Part shown: piece by piece, positions 35,881 through 44,533 of the stretch | Layout of the letters: each line of letters opens with the position of its first letter | Position numbering within the stretch: the stretch's first letter is position 1 | Source of the DNA: Cacconaster sp045642485 | Lineage (GTDB): Bacteria > Bacteroidota > Bacteroidia > Bacteroidales > UBA932 | DNA: 64,000 nucleotides | Direction: 5' to 3' | Assembly (NCBI GenBank): GCA_045642485.1 | Contig: JAZUIV010000052.1 | Location: 1-64,000 of the forward strand | Translations under genes and position numbers: made by a program | Notes under the pieces: generated by a model | Told to the model about the DNA's origin: nothing | The model's database searches: none | What the model saw: only the letters and a program-made list of their open reading frames with translations

Positions 35881-36449
35881 AAGACATATTGCTGCCACCG
35901 CCGCACAGGAACGGCGGAATGCCACTGATGGAAGCCCTCAGCAAAAGGGTCTCCCACCGCAAGTGTTCCGATAAAAGCCTCGGCCTGCAGACCGTTTCCA
36001 ATCTTCTGTGGGCGGCTTACGGCTTCAACAGGGAAGGTTTCAGGACAGTTCCCTCATCCCACAACAGGCAGGAGATGGAGCTCTATGTCTTCCTGGAAAG
36101 CGGGGTGTATCTGTACGATGCCGGGCAGTGCAGGCTTATTCACAAAATGGACGGAGATCACCGCGCCCTGACGGGAGCCCAGGATTTCGTGGCACACGTG
36201 CCAATGAACGTGGCATTTGTTGCGGACACCTCGAAAATAACGGGAAAGACGCCGCAGGGAGTGATTGAGACCGTCTTCGCAGATACCGGCTTCATATCGG
36301 AAAACATCTACCTTTGCGCCGCAAGCGAAGGGCTCAACACAGTGGTAAGGGCAATGTTCGACAAGGAGGCCCTGTCGAAGTTTCTCGGCCTGCGCACCGA
36401 CCAGATAATAACGTTGGTCCAGAGCATCGGACACCCCGTTGAACAATAA
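35877..36449 (+). CDS. Nitroreductase/SagB-type flavoprotein
   Basis: A 190-residue protein of the nitroreductase superfamily, SagB-like branch. The start MPLMEALSKRVSHRKCSDKSL follows the ALxxRxSxRxF pattern that binds FMN, and QTVSNLLWAAYGFNREGFRTVPSSHNRQEMEL is the usual next block. Later, TGFISENIYLCAASEGLNTV completes the fold. Members reduce various compounds with NAD(P)H; no substrate can be named. The ATG overlaps recQ (35877-35880) and the stop shares a base with the next gene (TAATG at 36447-36451), a tightly coupled operon. Confidence 0.85.
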   Translation: MKDILLPPPHRNGGMPLMEALSKRVSHRKCSDKSLGLQTVSNLLWAAYGFNREGFRTVPSSHNRQEMELYVFLESGVYLYDAGQCRLIHKMDGDHRALTGAQDFVAHVPMNVAFVADTSKITGKTPQGVIETVFADTGFISENIYLCAASEGLNTVVRAMFDKEALSKFLGLRTDQIITLVQSIGHPVEQ

Positions 36450-37834
36450 TGGAAAAGAAAGTAACAGAACTTTTCAGAGAGGTTACCGGAAAGGAGCCGG
36501 TGACTGTCACCCCGATTCGTGGAGGGGGAAGCAACCGCAGGTATTGCAGAATCTCAGCAGAGGGAGGGCTGTCCCTGATAGGAGTGGAAGGGACTTCCAT
36601 CCCTGAGGACAGGGCTTTCTGCGGGCTCTCCTCACATTTCAGGGCAAAGGGGCTGAACGTTCCCGAGGTACTTGCCCATACCCCCGATTACAGCGCATAT
36701 CTGCAGGAAGACCTGGGAAGCGACTCCCTGTTTGACCTGCTCGGAACCGAAGGCTCGGAAGGCCTTCTGCTGAAAACAATGGCATATCTGCCCAAAATTC
36801 AGTTCGAAGGTGCCCCCGGACTCGACTGGTCGCTCTGCTTCCCGCAGGAAGCGTTCGATGCCAGGATGATTTCGTTCGACCTCAACTACTTCAAGTACTG
36901 TTTCCTCAAGCCCTCCGGGCTGGAATTCGACGAGATCGCCCTGCAGAATGATTTCGACAGGCTGTCCGCCACGCTTATGGGCAATATGTCGGATGCCTTT
37001 ATGTACAGGGACTTCCAGGCAAGGAACGTCATCATCAGGGACGGCGAACCCTGGTTCATAGATTTCCAGGGAGGTCGCAGGGGGCCGGTGCAATATGACG
37101 TGGCTTCCTTCGTATGGCAGGCCAGGGCCGCATATTCCGACGACTTGAAAAAAAGGCTTGTGGACGCCTATATCGATGCGGCCGGAAAATATATGGAAAT
37201 GGACAGGGAGAGGTTCCTCTCCTCCCTCCGCCACTTTGTCCTCTTCAGGACTCTGCAGGTTCTCGGTGCATACGGATTCCGCGGCCTGACGGAGAAGAAG
37301 GAGCATTTCATCCGCAGCATACCGTTCGCCATAGAAAATCTCAGAAAAATGTTTGACGAGGGGCTCCCCGGATACCCTTGCCTTGCGGAACTGTCCGCAC
37401 GCCTCTCCGAAAAGTTCCCCCCGGAGGAGAAAAAGGGCGACGGCTCTCTTGAGGTGAAAGTATGCAGTTTTTCATATAAGAAGGGCATACCTGCGGACGA
37501 AAGCGGGAACGGCGGCGGATATGTGTTCGACTGCCGCGCCATCGAGAACCCGGGCAGATATGAACAGTACAGAAGTTTGACCGGCCGCGACGGGGAGGTG
37601 ATACGGTTCCTTGAGGAGAAGTCCACCATAGCCGGCTTCCTGAGCAATGTATGGGCTATGACGGACCCCCACATAGAGAAGTTCATTGAACGGGGATTCA
37701 CCCATCTTGAAATATGCTTCGGATGCACAGGAGGGCAGCACAGGTCGGTCTACAGCGCAGAACGGACGGCACGGCACATCCGTGAAAAATATAATGTGAA
37801 AGTAACCCTGGTCCACACAGTAATCGATTCATAA
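36449..37834 (+). CDS. Sugar kinase (AmgK/APH-like) fused to RapZ C-terminal domain
   Basis: A 461-residue two-domain protein. Residues 1-325 are an aminoglycoside-phosphotransferase-like kinase: GGGSNRRYCRI as glycine loop, Asp188 in YRDFQARNVII as catalytic base, Asp205 in WFIDFQGGRRGP for Mg2+. This branch includes AmgK, which phosphorylates MurNAc/GlcNAc at C1 in wall recycling. Residues 335-461 match the RapZ/YvcJ C-terminal domain, with DCRAIENPGR and GCTGGQHRSVYSAERTARHI; in E. coli RapZ this part binds glucosamine 6-phosphate. RapZ's N-terminal P-loop domain is missing. A MurU-like nucleotidyltransferase lies at 42297-43004. Cytoplasmic; function inferred. Confidence 0.85.
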   Translation: MEKKVTELFREVTGKEPVTVTPIRGGGSNRRYCRISAEGGLSLIGVEGTSIPEDRAFCGLSSHFRAKGLNVPEVLAHTPDYSAYLQEDLGSDSLFDLLGTEGSEGLLLKTMAYLPKIQFEGAPGLDWSLCFPQEAFDARMISFDLNYFKYCFLKPSGLEFDEIALQNDFDRLSATLMGNMSDAFMYRDFQARNVIIRDGEPWFIDFQGGRRGPVQYDVASFVWQARAAYSDDLKKRLVDAYIDAAGKYMEMDRERFLSSLRHFVLFRTLQVLGAYGFRGLTEKKEHFIRSIPFAIENLRKMFDEGLPGYPCLAELSARLSEKFPPEEKKGDGSLEVKVCSFSYKKGIPADESGNGGGYVFDCRAIENPGRYEQYRSLTGRDGEVIRFLEEKSTIAGFLSNVWAMTDPHIEKFIERGFTHLEICFGCTGGQHRSVYSAERTARHIREKYNVKVTLVHTVIDS

Positions 37835-37859
37835 TCAGATTATCAGGAAGACATAACCT

Positions 37860-40800
37860 ATGAAAACATTCAAAACCACACTCTTTTTGACAGCCGCCAT
37901 CCTTCTGGCGGCAAGTTGCTCCAAAAGCGGAGAAATCGTCACCCCGGACGAAAAACAGATTGAATGGGCCGAAGCCGAAATCGGCGTAATGTTCCACTTC
38001 GACATGCAGGTGTTCAATCCCGATTACGAATGGAGGGAGTGGGGTACTCATCCCGATGTCTCCACCTTCAACCCCACAGAGTTGAACACCGACCAGTGGC
38101 TTGAAGCCGCATCGAAAATCAATGCAAAATATGCAGTTCTCGTAGCAAAACACTGCTGCGGTTTCAGCCTCTGGCCGACCGAAGCACACGGATACAGCGT
38201 CAAGAACAGCCCCTGGAAAAACGGGCAGGGAGACATAGTCCGCGACTTTATCGAATCCTGCAAAAAATACAACATCAAGCCCGCAATATATGCAAGCACC
38301 ACGGCCAACGGTTATTATTACGTCGATAACCCGGGAGTGGTGCAACCCGGCAGCCCCTATACCCAGCAAGAGTACAACGCCGTTGTAGAGAAACAGCTGA
38401 CTGAACTCTGGAGCAACTACGGTGAACTTTTTGAAATCTGGTTCGACGGAGGCGTGCTTCCCACGGAGCAGGGAGGCTTTGACGTCCGCTCACTGGCGCA
38501 GAAACTTCAGCCTGAAGCAATCGCCTTTCAAGGCCCGGAAGGGATGAAGCACCTTATAAGATGGGTGGGCAATGAATTTGGAGAGGCCCCCTACCCCTGC
38601 TGGGCGACAACAGGGGCCACCACCAGCGCCGACGGCACCAAAGTGATGTCGGGAATGAACGGAAGCGCTGACGCTTCGCTGTGGTGTCCCGGGGAAGCCG
38701 ACTGCACGCTGAGACTGAACAGCACCCGTCAGGGAGGATGGGGCTGGTGTCCAGGAACCGACGATGCTCTCTACTCCGTCAACCAGCTGTTAAGAAAATA
38801 CGAGACAAGCGTGGGCCGCAACACCAATCTGCTGCTCGGGCTGGTGGTGGATCCACGCGGTCTTGTCCCCGAGGGAGACGTGGCCCGTCTCGAAGAGTTC
38901 GGGAAAGCCCTGCAGGAAAAATACGGAACACCTCTGGCAAGTGCCTCCGGAGAAGGGAGCACAACTGTCATCAGAATGGACAAGCCTCAGTTGATTGACA
39001 GGGTTGTCATACAGGAAGATATCAGATTCGGCGAGAGGGTTCTTGAATATGAAGTGACAGGTCTCGGCCCGGACGGCAGGTGGACTACCCTTTCAACCGG
39101 CACGAATATCGGTCACAAGCACATTGACACATTCCGCCCGACAGAGGTGACGGAGGTGAAACTGAAAGTCAAAAAGAGCAAGGCCAAAGCGGCGATCAAG
39201 GATTTTTCCGTCTTCGGAATCGGAGAACGCTCCGAGCAGAGAGTCCTGTTCGAGGATGGCAACTATGCAATGTTCATCCATTTCGGTCTCTACTCCCATC
39301 TGGAAGGAACCTGGAAAGGCAAACCCTATTTCGGCAACGCCGAATGGATTATGAACGGTAACCAGGCCGGCATCTCAGTCAAGGATTACAAGGCTCTTGC
39401 AGCGGAGTTCAATCCCTCGGAATTCAACGCCGAAGAGATTGTCTCTCTGGCAAAGGACGCCGGGATGAAATACATCATCATCACCGGCAAGCACCACGAA
39501 GGTTTCGCAATGTTCGATTCGGATGCCGACAGTTTCAACATCCACGATGCCACGCCGTTCGGACGCGACCTTCTCGGAGAGTTGGCGGAAGCCTGCCACA
39601 GGAACGGTCTGGGCATAGGTTTCTACTACTCGCAATTTCAGGACTGGACCGCCCCCGGAGGAGGTAACGGCCCCACAGCCGATGATTCCGGCAAAAAGGT
39701 CTCCTTCGATGAATATTTCAGGAACAAGGTGGTCCCCCAGGTCACGGAACTGCTGACCAAATACGGACCTATCGAACTTATCTGGTTCGACACCCCGGGA
39801 GATATGCAGGAGCACTACTCCAGAGAACTTGTCGATCTTGTCCACAAACTGCAGCCCGGCACACTCGTTTCAAGCCGGGTCGGGAACGGTATGGGGGACT
39901 ACAGGACTCTGGGCGATATGGAAGTCCCTCTGAAGAATATCGAAGGTCTGTGGGAAGGAATTGACGTCACTCAGGTGGGATGGGGCTACAACAGGAACGA
40001 CTCGGAATGGAAAAGCCCCGAGTACATAATCAGGACACTGACCGCCACCGTCGCCCGCGGAGGTACCTTTATGCTCAATGTCGGACCCACGGCTAAGGGC
40101 GAGATTGCTCACGAAGCCGCCGCAAGCCTTCGTGAAGCGGGAAAATGGATCAGCCGATACCCTGACGCCGTCTATAGCGCAGGGTCTTCCCCCTGGGACC
40201 GCGCATTCCCCTGGGGAGACGCCGTCACCCAGCCGGGCAGGATTCTTCTCATTGTCAACGACTGGCCGGAGGACGGCAAACTGAATCTTCCCGGCATAAT
40301 GTCAGACATACGCGAAGTCAGATTGTACGGGTCCCACTCTCTTGAGTTCACAAAATCCGGCAACTGGACCACGATAGAACTTCCTTTCCCAAAACCCGAC
40401 AAATATTCCGCCGTCATAGAAATCTACGGTGAGAGCAATGAAGCGATTGTCGTGAAGAGGAATTACATATTCCCCTCATCCCCCACCGAATTGTCAGTCA
40501 TATTCGGGGAGCACGACAAGTGCGACAGCAGATACAACAGTTGGATGGACAAATTCGGAGAATGGAAATTCAAGCACGAATTATGCAATTTCCAGGACGA
40601 CACCTGGTTTGACTGGACAGTGGAATTCGCTCAGAGCGGCTGTTACGACATCGAAATCGAGTGTCGGGGGAAGGAACCGGTCATCTGGCAGATGGAACTT
40701 GACGGCATACCCTTTGCCATTGACAGACAGGTTACCGGCAACCGTTACGGCCATTACAGACTCGGCTGGGTACGCATTGACAAGCCGGGATCCCACATCA

Positions 40801-40883
40801 TCTGTTTCAGACCCGCCGATGGCGATTATGCCAATATCAGCGTGAGCGGCATAAGGCTCACCCCCGTGCTGTCCGATTTGTGA
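37860..40883 (+). CDS. Double-domain GH29 alpha-L-fucosidase lipoprotein
   Basis: A 1007-residue lipoprotein (signal LLAASC, Cys20) with two GH29 catalytic domains. Domain 1 (about 35-355) has its likely nucleophile Asp196 in LFEIWFDGG, and is followed by a discoidin-like sandwich (about 365-455). Domain 2 (about 458-780) begins FEDGNYAMFIHFGLYSHLEG and has Asp644 in IELIWFDTPG, followed by a short beta domain and a further carbohydrate-binding-like domain (about 870-1000). GH29 enzymes remove alpha-L-fucose from host or plant glycans. The first domain looks like the 1,3/1,4-linkage branch, the second like the broader one, judged by eye. It follows the kinase fusion by 25 bases. Confidence 0.87.
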   Translation: MKTFKTTLFLTAAILLAASCSKSGEIVTPDEKQIEWAEAEIGVMFHFDMQVFNPDYEWREWGTHPDVSTFNPTELNTDQWLEAASKINAKYAVLVAKHCCGFSLWPTEAHGYSVKNSPWKNGQGDIVRDFIESCKKYNIKPAIYASTTANGYYYVDNPGVVQPGSPYTQQEYNAVVEKQLTELWSNYGELFEIWFDGGVLPTEQGGFDVRSLAQKLQPEAIAFQGPEGMKHLIRWVGNEFGEAPYPCWATTGATTSADGTKVMSGMNGSADASLWCPGEADCTLRLNSTRQGGWGWCPGTDDALYSVNQLLRKYETSVGRNTNLLLGLVVDPRGLVPEGDVARLEEFGKALQEKYGTPLASASGEGSTTVIRMDKPQLIDRVVIQEDIRFGERVLEYEVTGLGPDGRWTTLSTGTNIGHKHIDTFRPTEVTEVKLKVKKSKAKAAIKDFSVFGIGERSEQRVLFEDGNYAMFIHFGLYSHLEGTWKGKPYFGNAEWIMNGNQAGISVKDYKALAAEFNPSEFNAEEIVSLAKDAGMKYIIITGKHHEGFAMFDSDADSFNIHDATPFGRDLLGELAEACHRNGLGIGFYYSQFQDWTAPGGGNGPTADDSGKKVSFDEYFRNKVVPQVTELLTKYGPIELIWFDTPGDMQEHYSRELVDLVHKLQPGTLVSSRVGNGMGDYRTLGDMEVPLKNIEGLWEGIDVTQVGWGYNRNDSEWKSPEYIIRTLTATVARGGTFMLNVGPTAKGEIAHEAAASLREAGKWISRYPDAVYSAGSSPWDRAFPWGDAVTQPGRILLIVNDWPEDGKLNLPGIMSDIREVRLYGSHSLEFTKSGNWTTIELPFPKPDKYSAVIEIYGESNEAIVVKRNYIFPSSPTELSVIFGEHDKCDSRYNSWMDKFGEWKFKHELCNFQDDTWFDWTVEFAQSGCYDIEIECRGKEPVIWQMELDGIPFAIDRQVTGNRYGHYRLGWVRIDKPGSHIICFRPADGDYANISVSGIRLTPVLSDL

Positions 40884-40951
40884 TTTCAGATTGAAATTGT
40901 TGACATTTTTTGGTTACCTTTGGGGATTCTTAAAAGAAAAGAGAAGAGAGT

Positions 40952-42274
40952 ATGTTTGAAAATCTGACTGACAGACTTGAAAGTTCCTTCAAACTGATAA
41001 AGGGTGAAGGCAAGATTACCGAGATAAACATATCGGAAACGATGAAGGATGTCCGCAAGGCATTGCTGGACGCTGACGTCAGTTATAAAATAGCCAAGAA
41101 TTTCTGCGACCAGGTGAAGCAGGAAGCCTTGGGACAGGATGTCCTCAAGGCCGTGCGGCCCGCTCAGATGATGGTCAAGATTGTCCACGACAAACTTGCC
41201 GATCTGATGGGAAGCGAGCACAGCGAGATCAACATAAAGGGCAATCCAGGCATAGTGCTGGTGGCTGGTCTGAACGGTTCCGGTAAGACCACTTTCTGCG
41301 GCAAACTTGCGTTGAACCTCAAGAGCAAGAGAGGAAAGAAAGTCCTGGTAGCCGCTTGCGACACTTTCCGTCCCGCCGCAATCGAACAGTTGAAGACTCT
41401 CTGTACACAGATAGAAGTAACCTGCTACAGCGAAGACGGAGTGAAGGATCCTCAGAAGATTGCGCTGAACGCCATCTCCCTCGCCCGCAGGGAAGGATAT
41501 GAAGTGGTCGTCATAGATACAGCCGGCCGTCTGGCGGTGGACAATGAGCTGATGGATGAAATATCAGCCCTTCACAAGGCGGTCAACCCCACTGAGACTC
41601 TGTTCGTTGTGGATGCGATGACCGGTCAGGATGCAGTCGAGACATCCCGCATATTCAATGAAAGGCTCAATTTCGACGGAGTGGTGCTCACCAAGATGGA
41701 CGGCGACACCCGTGGAGGTGCGGCCCTTTCCATCAGAGCCGTTGTTGACAAGCCCATCAAATTCATCAGTGCCGGTGAAAAGATGGAAGCCCTCGACGTT
41801 TTCTATCCCAAGCGAATCGCCGACAGGATTCTCGGTATGGGTGACGTCGTCTCTCTGGTAGAGAGGGCTCAGGAGCAGTTCGATGAGGAAGAGGCAAGGA
41901 AACTCCACAAGAAAATAGCAAAGGACCAGTTCAACCTCCAGGACTTCTACGACCAGATTCAGCAGGTGAAGAAGATGGGCAACATCAAGGACCTCGCCTC
42001 TATGCTTCCGGGAGTCGGAAGAGCAATCAAGGACGTTGACATTGACAACAGCGCCTTCAAGAGCATTGAGGCCATCATCCTGTCAATGACTCCTTACGAA
42101 AAGGAGAATCCTTCGATGATCAACGGCAGCCGACGCAAAAGGATAGCAGCCGGAAGCGGCACCTCCATTGCTGAAGTGAACCGCCTCCTCAAGCAGTTCG
42201 AAGGCACCCGCAAGGTGATGAAGAGTGTCTCTTCCGGCAATTTCGGCAAGATGCTCGGCCGCAAGCGCAGATAG
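40952..42274 (+). CDS. ffh: Signal recognition particle protein Ffh
   Basis: A 440-residue SRP54-type GTPase. After the N-terminal helical domain comes the G domain: G1 in GLNGSGKTTFCGKLA, DTFRPAAIEQLKTL, G3 in VIDTAGRL, G4 in TKMDGDTRGGAAL. The methionine-rich M domain (about 300-435) binds 4.5S RNA and signal sequences, with the SRP-RNA helix in SRRKRIAAGSGTSIAEVNRLLKQF. A TACCTTTG -7 element lies at 40915-40922, with TTG 21 bases before it. It stands alone, converging on the nucleotidyltransferase operon. No SRP RNA gene was seen nearby. Confidence 0.97.
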   Translation: MFENLTDRLESSFKLIKGEGKITEINISETMKDVRKALLDADVSYKIAKNFCDQVKQEALGQDVLKAVRPAQMMVKIVHDKLADLMGSEHSEINIKGNPGIVLVAGLNGSGKTTFCGKLALNLKSKRGKKVLVAACDTFRPAAIEQLKTLCTQIEVTCYSEDGVKDPQKIALNAISLARREGYEVVVIDTAGRLAVDNELMDEISALHKAVNPTETLFVVDAMTGQDAVETSRIFNERLNFDGVVLTKMDGDTRGGAALSIRAVVDKPIKFISAGEKMEALDVFYPKRIADRILGMGDVVSLVERAQEQFDEEEARKLHKKIAKDQFNLQDFYDQIQQVKKMGNIKDLASMLPGVGRAIKDVDIDNSAFKSIEAIILSMTPYEKENPSMINGSRRKRIAAGSGTSIAEVNRLLKQFEGTRKVMKSVSSGNFGKMLGRKRR

Positions 42275-42296
42275 AGAGTTCTATTACTGCAGTGTA

Positions 42297-43004
42297 TTAC
42301 ACGTTTCCGGTCTCTATCTTGCCGAGATCCCTCACTTTGAATCCGTCGGGGACCACGCCTCTGACAATGTGAGTACGGCAGATTGAGAGATAGAAATCGA
42401 TAATGCTGAACACGTCCGGGAAATCCGGCATCAGCGGGAAGACTGAAGGGCCGGCGTAATGGATGCCTGAGAATGCAAGCGGAGTGCACTGGTCCGGATC
42501 TATGCCTCCGTAAGGACTTCTGATTTCACCTGTCTTGATGTTCTGCCATCCGACAAGTCTCATCTGATCGTCAAAAAGAAGGTAGCGGCTGGTTTCCCTG
42601 GGACTGACAAGCAGGGTGGCCACGGCGTCGTCACGGTGATGCTCCCTGAACCACCCGAAATCCAGATTGGAATCTATATCGACGTTATGGACGAGGAAAG
42701 GCTCATCCTTTCCGAGCAACGGCTCAGCAAATTTGATTCCTCCCCCGGTGTCGCGAAGCAGTTCGCTTTCATCGGAGAAGTTTATCCTGACTCCAAAACT
42801 GTCGTTGGCTGCAATGTAGTCGCGTATCTGTGAGGCGAAGTGATGGATGTTGATTACAATGTCATCATATCCAGCCGCAATCAGCCTGTCAAGCACCATC
42901 TTGAGCATCGGCTCCCCGTTGACGGGGACAAGAGCCTTGGGCATAGTGTCCGTCAGAGGTTTGAGACGGGTCCCCAAACCGGCTGCAAAAATCATCGCTT
43001 TCAT
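42297..43004 (-). CDS. Sugar nucleotidyltransferase (MurU-like)
   Basis: A 235-residue nucleotidyltransferase. The nucleotide-binding loop MKAMIFAAGLGTRLKPLTDTMPKALVPV is the classic GxGTRLxPxT..PK pattern, with HNVDIDSNLD supplying the metal aspartate. Its short length and single domain match MurU-type MurNAc-1-phosphate uridylyltransferases and the mannose-1-phosphate guanylyltransferase-like proteins of Bacteroidota. The partner kinase of such a pathway would be the AmgK-like domain of the fusion at 36449-37834, about 5 kb away. It is last in the kdgK-larA-pdxB-gnd operon, after a 55-base gap. The substrate is not proven: MurNAc-1-P or mannose-1-P (made by the GH130 enzyme) both fit. Confidence 0.8.
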   Translation of the reverse strand: MKAMIFAAGLGTRLKPLTDTMPKALVPVNGEPMLKMVLDRLIAAGYDDIVINIHHFASQIRDYIAANDSFGVRINFSDESELLRDTGGGIKFAEPLLGKDEPFLVHNVDIDSNLDFGWFREHHRDDAVATLLVSPRETSRYLLFDDQMRLVGWQNIKTGEIRSPYGGIDPDQCTPLAFSGIHYAGPSVFPLMPDFPDVFSIIDFYLSICRTHIVRGVVPDGFKVRDLGKIETGNV

Positions 43005-43059
43005 TTCAAATATTCCTCATCGTTTACGGGTTTATCCCGGCAATTTTGCTTTCAATAAA

Positions 43060-44517
43060 TCAGGCTGTATATGTGCCTGCCACGGTATTTCCCCCGTGTC
43101 CGGTCCAGTCCGTGTGGAAAAACTCCCCGCGGGACCTGTCTGTACGCTCGTAGGTATGCGCCCCGAAATAGTCCCTCTGGGCCTGGAGAAGATTTGCCGG
43201 AAGTCGGCCGCACCTGTATCCGTCGTAATATTCCAAAGCCGCACTCAGGGCCGGAGCCGGAATCCCGCCAAGGACAGAGTGCGCTATCACGTTCCGCCAC
43301 CCCTGCTGGGCCTCCTTCATCTTCCCGCTGAAATATGGATCGAGCAGAATGTTGGCAAGCTGGGGGTTTCTGTCGAAGGCCTCCTTTATTTTGCCTAGGA
43401 AAACGCTGCGGATGATGCAGCCCCCTCTCCACATAAGGGCGATGCCGCCGTAATTGAGGTTCCATCCGTATTCCTTTGCAGCGGCCTTCATAAGTGTATA
43501 GCCCTGAGCGTATGAGACGACTTTCGCCGCGAAGAGGGCTTTTCTCAGATCTTCGAGGAACGCCGCCTTGTCCCCCCTGAAAGGGACTGGAGACGGGCCT
43601 TCCAATATTGACGATGCCGCAACCCTCTCCTCCTTCTGTGCGGAGAGGCAGCGTGCGAAGACGGCCTCCCCTATCAATGTCAATGGCACCCCCTGGTCCA
43701 GCGCCGCAATACCGGTCCATTTGCCGGTCCCTTTCTGTCCTGCCGTGTCGAGAATGTAATCGAGCACATAACGGCCTTCTTCATCCTTCTTCGCAAGAAT
43801 ATCCCGCGTGATTTCTATCAGATAACTGTCAAGGTCCCCTTTGTTCCACTCGGCGAAGGTGTCGTGCATCTCCTCGTTGCTCATACCGAGAAGGTCTTTC
43901 ATAATGTGGTAGCACTCGCAGATGAGTTGCATGTCACCGTATTCAATGCCATTGTGGACCATCTTGACGAAATGTCCGGCCCCGCCTTCCCCTACCCAGT
44001 CGCAGCAGGGGGTCCCGTCCGGAACCTTGGCACAGATGCTCTGGAAAATCGGTTTTACCAGAGGCCAGGCGGTAGGCGAACCTCCGGGCATCATCGACGG
44101 ACCTTTCAGCGCGCCTTCCTCTCCGCCGGAAACGCCCGTTCCGATGTAGAGAAGCCCCTTGCTTTCAATATATTCCGTCCTGCGTGCAGTGTCGGGGAAA
44201 TGGGTGTTGCCGCCATCTATTATCACGTCACCCCTGTCAAGCAGGGGGACGAGTCTGTCAATCATATCATCTACGGCGCTTCCTGCCTTGACCATCATCA
44301 TCACCTTTCTGGGTGACTTGAGCGAGGCGACAAGTTCCTCAAGTGAATGTGCGCCGAAGATGTTCTTTCCTTTTCCCCTGCCTTCCAGGAAATTGTCCAC
44401 CTTGGAAACGGTACGGTTGAACACACTTACCCTGAACCCTTTGCTTTCCATATTGAGAACCAGGTTCTCCCCCATCACGGCAAGACCGATAAGGCCGATG
44501 TCTGATTTCTGTTCCAT
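43060..44517 (-). CDS. gnd: 6-phosphogluconate dehydrogenase, decarboxylating
   Basis: A 485-residue oxidative pentose-phosphate enzyme that turns 6-phosphogluconate into ribulose 5-phosphate, CO2 and NADPH. The Rossmann loop is IGLAVMGENLVLNMESKGFRV, the substrate loop GTGVSGGEEGALKGPSMMPGG, and the catalytic Lys/His region GHFVKMVHNGIEYGDMQLI. The C-terminal helical domain ends in the short tail after WTGHGGNTVAGTYTA. I start at MEQKSDIGLIGL (44517), 16 bases after pdxB; the frame to 44544 adds only nine residues overlapping pdxB. Its product ribulose 5-phosphate is the substrate of Rpe, encoded at 51098-51781. Confidence 0.96.
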   Translation of the reverse strand: MEQKSDIGLIGLAVMGENLVLNMESKGFRVSVFNRTVSKVDNFLEGRGKGKNIFGAHSLEELVASLKSPRKVMMMVKAGSAVDDMIDRLVPLLDRGDVIIDGGNTHFPDTARRTEYIESKGLLYIGTGVSGGEEGALKGPSMMPGGSPTAWPLVKPIFQSICAKVPDGTPCCDWVGEGGAGHFVKMVHNGIEYGDMQLICECYHIMKDLLGMSNEEMHDTFAEWNKGDLDSYLIEITRDILAKKDEEGRYVLDYILDTAGQKGTGKWTGIAALDQGVPLTLIGEAVFARCLSAQKEERVAASSILEGPSPVPFRGDKAAFLEDLRKALFAAKVVSYAQGYTLMKAAAKEYGWNLNYGGIALMWRGGCIIRSVFLGKIKEAFDRNPQLANILLDPYFSGKMKEAQQGWRNVIAHSVLGGIPAPALSAALEYYDGYRCGRLPANLLQAQRDYFGAHTYERTDRSRGEFFHTDWTGHGGNTVAGTYTA

Positions 44518-44533
44518 ATTGATATTCAAATAT

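Noticed and set aside
43052..43720. 222-codon minus-strand open frame inside gnd
   Set aside because: Same strand, other frame of gnd; Arg/Gly-rich shadow with no family likeness.
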